DNA of 15,469 nucleotides from an uncultured Clostridia bacterium (GTDB lineage Bacteria; Bacillota; Clostridia; UMGS1883), in NCBI GenBank assembly GCA_947624455.1, contig CANQKL010000023.1, positions 1 through 15,469 of the forward strand, read 5' to 3'. Below, one piece after another: positions 12,992 to 15,469 of the stretch. Position 1 is the stretch's first letter; every line of letters begins with the position of its first letter. The notes beneath the pieces were generated by a model. The model searched no databases. It had not been told where the DNA came from and was given only the letters and a program-made list of their open reading frames with translations. Both the position numbers and the translations under genes were made by a program.

Positions 12992-15297
12992 GCTTGCTTC
13001 CTCCTCTTAATACTTGCGGCGATGACCGTCATGTCATCCTGCGGCACTCCGCTGGAACGGTCCCTCGCCCGGTTGAGAATTTCCGAGGCCAGCTTTTGAG
13101 GCGTGGCCAGGCCGCCGTGTTCAATGAGTTCCTTTATCCACTGACTTTCCCCGTCGCCGGAGAGAGCGACCCCGTCGCTTATGAGGACGAGAGTGCTTTC
13201 GTCGGCAAGGCTTCTTTCGTAACATTCGGCTCCGCTTTCGGCCCCCGTTCCAACGGGTAGACCGCCGGGAGCCAGAACCTCCGCGTCGGCTCCGCGGCGC
13301 ATATAGGTGGCCGCGCCGCCGCATTTGTAAAACTTCACGCTGCCTCCTAACTCCGCTATACACAGGTCTATGGCTGTGCAGCTGCCTATGCCGCTGCCGA
13401 GAATAAGGGAGTTCGTGAGGTTTATGGCCGCCTCGGCTGTCATGCCCGCCTCCAGCAGCGAGATGAGCAAAGTGGCGCAGAGACGGCTTTCTCGGGCGGC
13501 CTCGTCGCCGCTGCCGCAGCCGTCGCACAGCGTCATGGCAAAGGTGTTGCGGTCCAGCAGGCAGCAGGTAGAGAAGTCCCCGCTGACGCGGCGGTTTTCC
13601 TTGACCGCCGAGGCCGCGCTGGCCTCAACGCTGAACTCCGGGGCCACCACATAATGACAGCGGCAGCTTCCGCAGCTTTTCAGACCGGTTTTCGCAAAGC
13701 GCAGACCCGTGGCCTCCTCCAGGATCTTGGGTACCAGATCCTCGCACTGTCCAAGACCGCCGCAGCCGCGGAGAGTCATGCGCACCTCCGTGTCCTCGTC
13801 GCTGCCGGTCACGTATATGTCGCGCACCTCCACGCCCTTGCGCCGCAGCCTTGAACGTATGTCGTCGGCCATCAGCTCGTCGCACAGTGACAGCTCGCCG
13901 CTGCGCTCCGCCAGGGCCTCCACAACTCCGTTTATCCCTGCGAAGCCCGTACAAAGCGTGGCTTGCAGCTCCCGCCGCCGGTCGCTCCACACCCGGTCGC
14001 ACATATACAGGTCGTGCATTTTGCCGAACTCGGCGGCAAAGGCGTCGGGCCTTATACAGTGAGAGGGAGCCATCTCAGGAGCGGGCCGGTCGCCAGCCTC
14101 GATAGCTCGGGCCATCTTGTCCATGGATTGACGGGTGTTCTTTTCGTCCTTGCCCCAGCAGTATTTTCTCAGACCGCAGCGGCTGCACACCCGGCGGCTG
14201 GTGCGGCTGTACAGGTTTTCCTTTAGGGCCTGATCGGTGGCGGACTTTGTGGCGGACAGGGATTGCATGGCCGATTCGACGCTGAGCAGCGCCCGGCTCA
14301 GAAGCTGCAGCCGATCCCGAAGTACGACGCTTTCCTCGGTGGAAGCTCCGCCTGTGGAGCTTATAACGTCAAAGAACCGCCTGGGTATCAAAAACAGCAG
14401 AGCCGACGCGGCCAGGGAGCATGACAGATTTATCAATACTTCCGAGGAGCCGTTGGCCATAGCCGTTACGACGGCGTTGCTGAGTATGAAGGCTATGCAG
14501 GACGCCAGCTTGCCGTTTTTGCTGAAATAGCCCGCCGCGATGCCGCTGATAGCGAAGGAGGCGGGGGAGGCGTCTACCCGTCCCCGGCTCATCGCGCAGA
14601 TAAGCCCCATAACAGCTCCCGCCACTCCGCCGTGGAGACTGCCGAAGCGGACGGCGTATATCAAAACCAGCAGGACGCAGGCGGTTTCACCTATGTCAAG
14701 GCTGCCGAATATCCTTATCCCGCAAAGTCCGCTGACACAGCCGCCGAAAAGCAGAGCAAAGCAAAGGGTTTCCTCGCCGGTCAAGGTTCGGCGCAGGTGC
14801 AGGGTGGAGCAAAGGGGCAGAGCCTTGCCAAAAGCCAGGGCCGCCACATATACGGTCGCCGCCTCGGCCAGCAGAACTATGCAGTCGGAGAGCAGGGGAT
14901 AACCTCCCACCGTCATGCTGATAAAGAGCAGGAACAGCCCCACCGCCGGCGTTATTATGGCCGCCAGAGCCGCTCCCTGTCCACGGGAGAAGAAGGGGAG
15001 CTTCCCCTTTTTTATTCCCGGCCAGACGGCCATAAAGACCGCGGCCGAAAATATGTACCGACCCAGCTCCAACAGTCCGGTGCGGCTCACCAGCAGGCCC
15101 AGCGCTCCGCCCAGAGCGGCAAGCGGATGACCTCCCACAGCGGCAAAAAAGGCGAAACCGAAGGGATGGCTCCCGCCGACGCCCTCGGCCCTTGACAACA
15201 GGAAGGCCAATATCATAATGCCCAGTCCTGGGGCCGCCTTTGTCCACAGGAGGGCGAGTTTTTTTATAGCGGGCGTATTTTTCAGCTTATCTTTCAT
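12988..15297 (-). CDS. spoIIE: Stage II sporulation protein E
   Basis: A 769-residue membrane phosphatase that sits at the asymmetric division septum and dephosphorylates SpoIIAA to release sigma-F in the forespore (B. subtilis 827 residues). The first 310 residues are mostly hydrophobic, with about ten membrane segments. A central cytoplasmic part contains a CxxCx5C motif (371-380, CSRCGLRKYCW) and another Cys cluster, CGSCRCH (542-548), before the PP2C-type domain. The phosphatase metal ligands are present: D574 (VSGDFST), D592 (CDGCGSG), D708 (LISDGV) and D754/D755 (DDMTV). The second motif reads CDGCGSG where the family usually has SDGMGSG. About 29 Cys in total is high. ATG at 15297 has GAGGAG 9 bases upstream. 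Upstream lies a Spo0A-type promoter, and the downstream small gene overlaps by four bases. Confidence 0.96.
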   Translation of the reverse strand: MKDKLKNTPAIKKLALLWTKAAPGLGIMILAFLLSRAEGVGGSHPFGFAFFAAVGGHPLAALGGALGLLVSRTGLLELGRYIFSAAVFMAVWPGIKKGKLPFFSRGQGAALAAIITPAVGLFLLFISMTVGGYPLLSDCIVLLAEAATVYVAALAFGKALPLCSTLHLRRTLTGEETLCFALLFGGCVSGLCGIRIFGSLDIGETACVLLVLIYAVRFGSLHGGVAGAVMGLICAMSRGRVDASPASFAISGIAAGYFSKNGKLASCIAFILSNAVVTAMANGSSEVLINLSCSLAASALLFLIPRRFFDVISSTGGASTEESVVLRDRLQLLSRALLSVESAMQSLSATKSATDQALKENLYSRTSRRVCSRCGLRKYCWGKDEKNTRQSMDKMARAIEAGDRPAPEMAPSHCIRPDAFAAEFGKMHDLYMCDRVWSDRRRELQATLCTGFAGINGVVEALAERSGELSLCDELMADDIRSRLRRKGVEVRDIYVTGSDEDTEVRMTLRGCGGLGQCEDLVPKILEEATGLRFAKTGLKSCGSCRCHYVVAPEFSVEASAASAVKENRRVSGDFSTCCLLDRNTFAMTLCDGCGSGDEAARESRLCATLLISLLEAGMTAEAAINLTNSLILGSGIGSCTAIDLCIAELGGSVKFYKCGGAATYMRRGADAEVLAPGGLPVGTGAESGAECYERSLADESTLVLISDGVALSGDGESQWIKELIEHGGLATPQKLASEILNRARDRSSGVPQDDMTVIAASIKRRKQA

Positions 15298-15318
15298 TTG
15301 TTATCACTCCTCAATACG

Positions 15319-15353
15319 ATTATACAACCGTATACGAGGCGAAGCTTGTCGAA
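15319..15353 (-). promoter_or_regulatory. Spo0A-dependent-type promoter of spoIIE
   Basis: On the minus strand a perfect TATAAT (15324-15319) lies 22 bp downstream of TCGACA (15352-15347), which is part of an exact 0A box (TTCGACA on minus, TGTCGAA on plus, 15347-15353). At the normal 17-bp distance the -35 would be AAGCTT, a poor match. In B. subtilis, spoIIG and spoIIE have this architecture: sigma-A promoters with over-long spacers and 0A boxes at the -35 region. Transcription would start near 15312, close to the GAGGAG binding site, giving a very short leader. Confidence 0.7.
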
Positions 15354-15378
15354 ATTCCGCTTGTCCGGCAAAAAATAT

Positions 15379-15385
15379 TGCGACA
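15379..15385 (-). promoter_or_regulatory. Second Spo0A-box-like site upstream of spoIIE
   Basis: On the minus strand this reads TGTCGCA, six of seven matches to TGTCGAA. It lies 25 bases further upstream than the exact box, in the opposite orientation. Spo0A promoters often carry several boxes of varying quality, but one mismatch makes this weak on its own. Confidence 0.35.
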
Positions 15386-15415
15386 TAATCGGGCAAAAAG
15401 CGATATGCGCGTTCT

Positions 15416-15446
15416 CGCTGGGGAAACCCAAACGGTTTCCCCAGCG
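15416..15446. repeat. 13-bp perfect inverted repeat at the right edge
   Basis: CGCTGGGGAAACC (15416-15428) and GGTTTCCCCAGCG (15434-15446) are exact reverse complements around the 5-base loop CAAAC. No T run follows on either strand, so it is not a typical terminator. It may end the neighbouring transcription unit or belong to a dispersed repeat. Apart from this, bases 15354-15469 hold no gene I can support. Confidence 0.75.
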
Positions 15447-15469
15447 GCTACCCCTTCCGCATCGGGCGC

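Noticed and set aside
15320..15469. Open frame on the minus strand from the right edge to a TAA near 15320
   Set aside because: It crosses the spoIIE promoter and the inverted repeat, and the short translation shows no family features.
15405..15469. Plus-strand frame from the ATG at 15405 to the edge
   Set aside because: No ribosome binding site and only 21 codons visible; cannot be supported.

Overview
The window reads as chromosome from a spore-forming, Gram-positive anaerobe of the Clostridia, most likely an Oscillospirales-type lineage. Reasons: three sporulation proteins (SpoIIE, SpoVAE, a YtxC-like protein), strong AGGAGG-type ribosome binding sites, near-consensus sigma-A promoters in AT-rich gaps between GC-rich genes, a dgt-dnaG-rpoD cluster, and a short S21 of Firmicutes type next to hinT. 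The lineage is inferred from gene content and sequence style; no search was run.

Layout. 1-1118: 3' part of an ABC exporter gene cut by the left edge. 1127-3836: alaS behind a perfect TTGACA-N17-TATAAT promoter, followed closely by hinT (3882-4223). 4269-4531: rpsU with its own promoter. 4532-4711: a gap with a perfect 28-bp palindrome and a second hairpin. 4712-5860: a GNAT acetyltransferase gene and ung, 12 bases apart. 5982-6335: a lone spoVAE with a possible sigma-G promoter and a terminator that overlaps a competing hairpin. 6425-6940: a DUF5684-like membrane protein gene. 6983-7049: a large two-way terminator. 7095-8566 (minus): a DUF6873-like GME-fold gene and then a ytxC-like gene, apparently one operon. 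8747-12649: dgt, dnaG and rpoD, with dnaG and rpoD one base apart. 12713-15297 (minus): spoIIE overlapping a small tail-anchored membrane protein gene. 15298-15469: the spoIIE promoter region with a Spo0A-box-like site, then a 13-bp inverted repeat at the right edge.

How the genes fit together. Most are housekeeping genes for translation (alaS, rpsU), replication and transcription initiation (dnaG, rpoD), DNA repair and nucleotide pools (ung, dgt). Sporulation genes are interleaved: spoIIE with a Spo0A-type promoter (forespore sigma-F activation) and spoVAE with a sigma-G-like promoter (dipicolinate channel in the forespore). No mobile element, CRISPR array, tRNA or rRNA gene was seen, and there is no evidence of an exotic defence or biosynthetic system. 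The best leads for something undescribed are the small membrane protein translationally coupled to spoIIE, the isolated spoVAE, and the structured non-coding elements.
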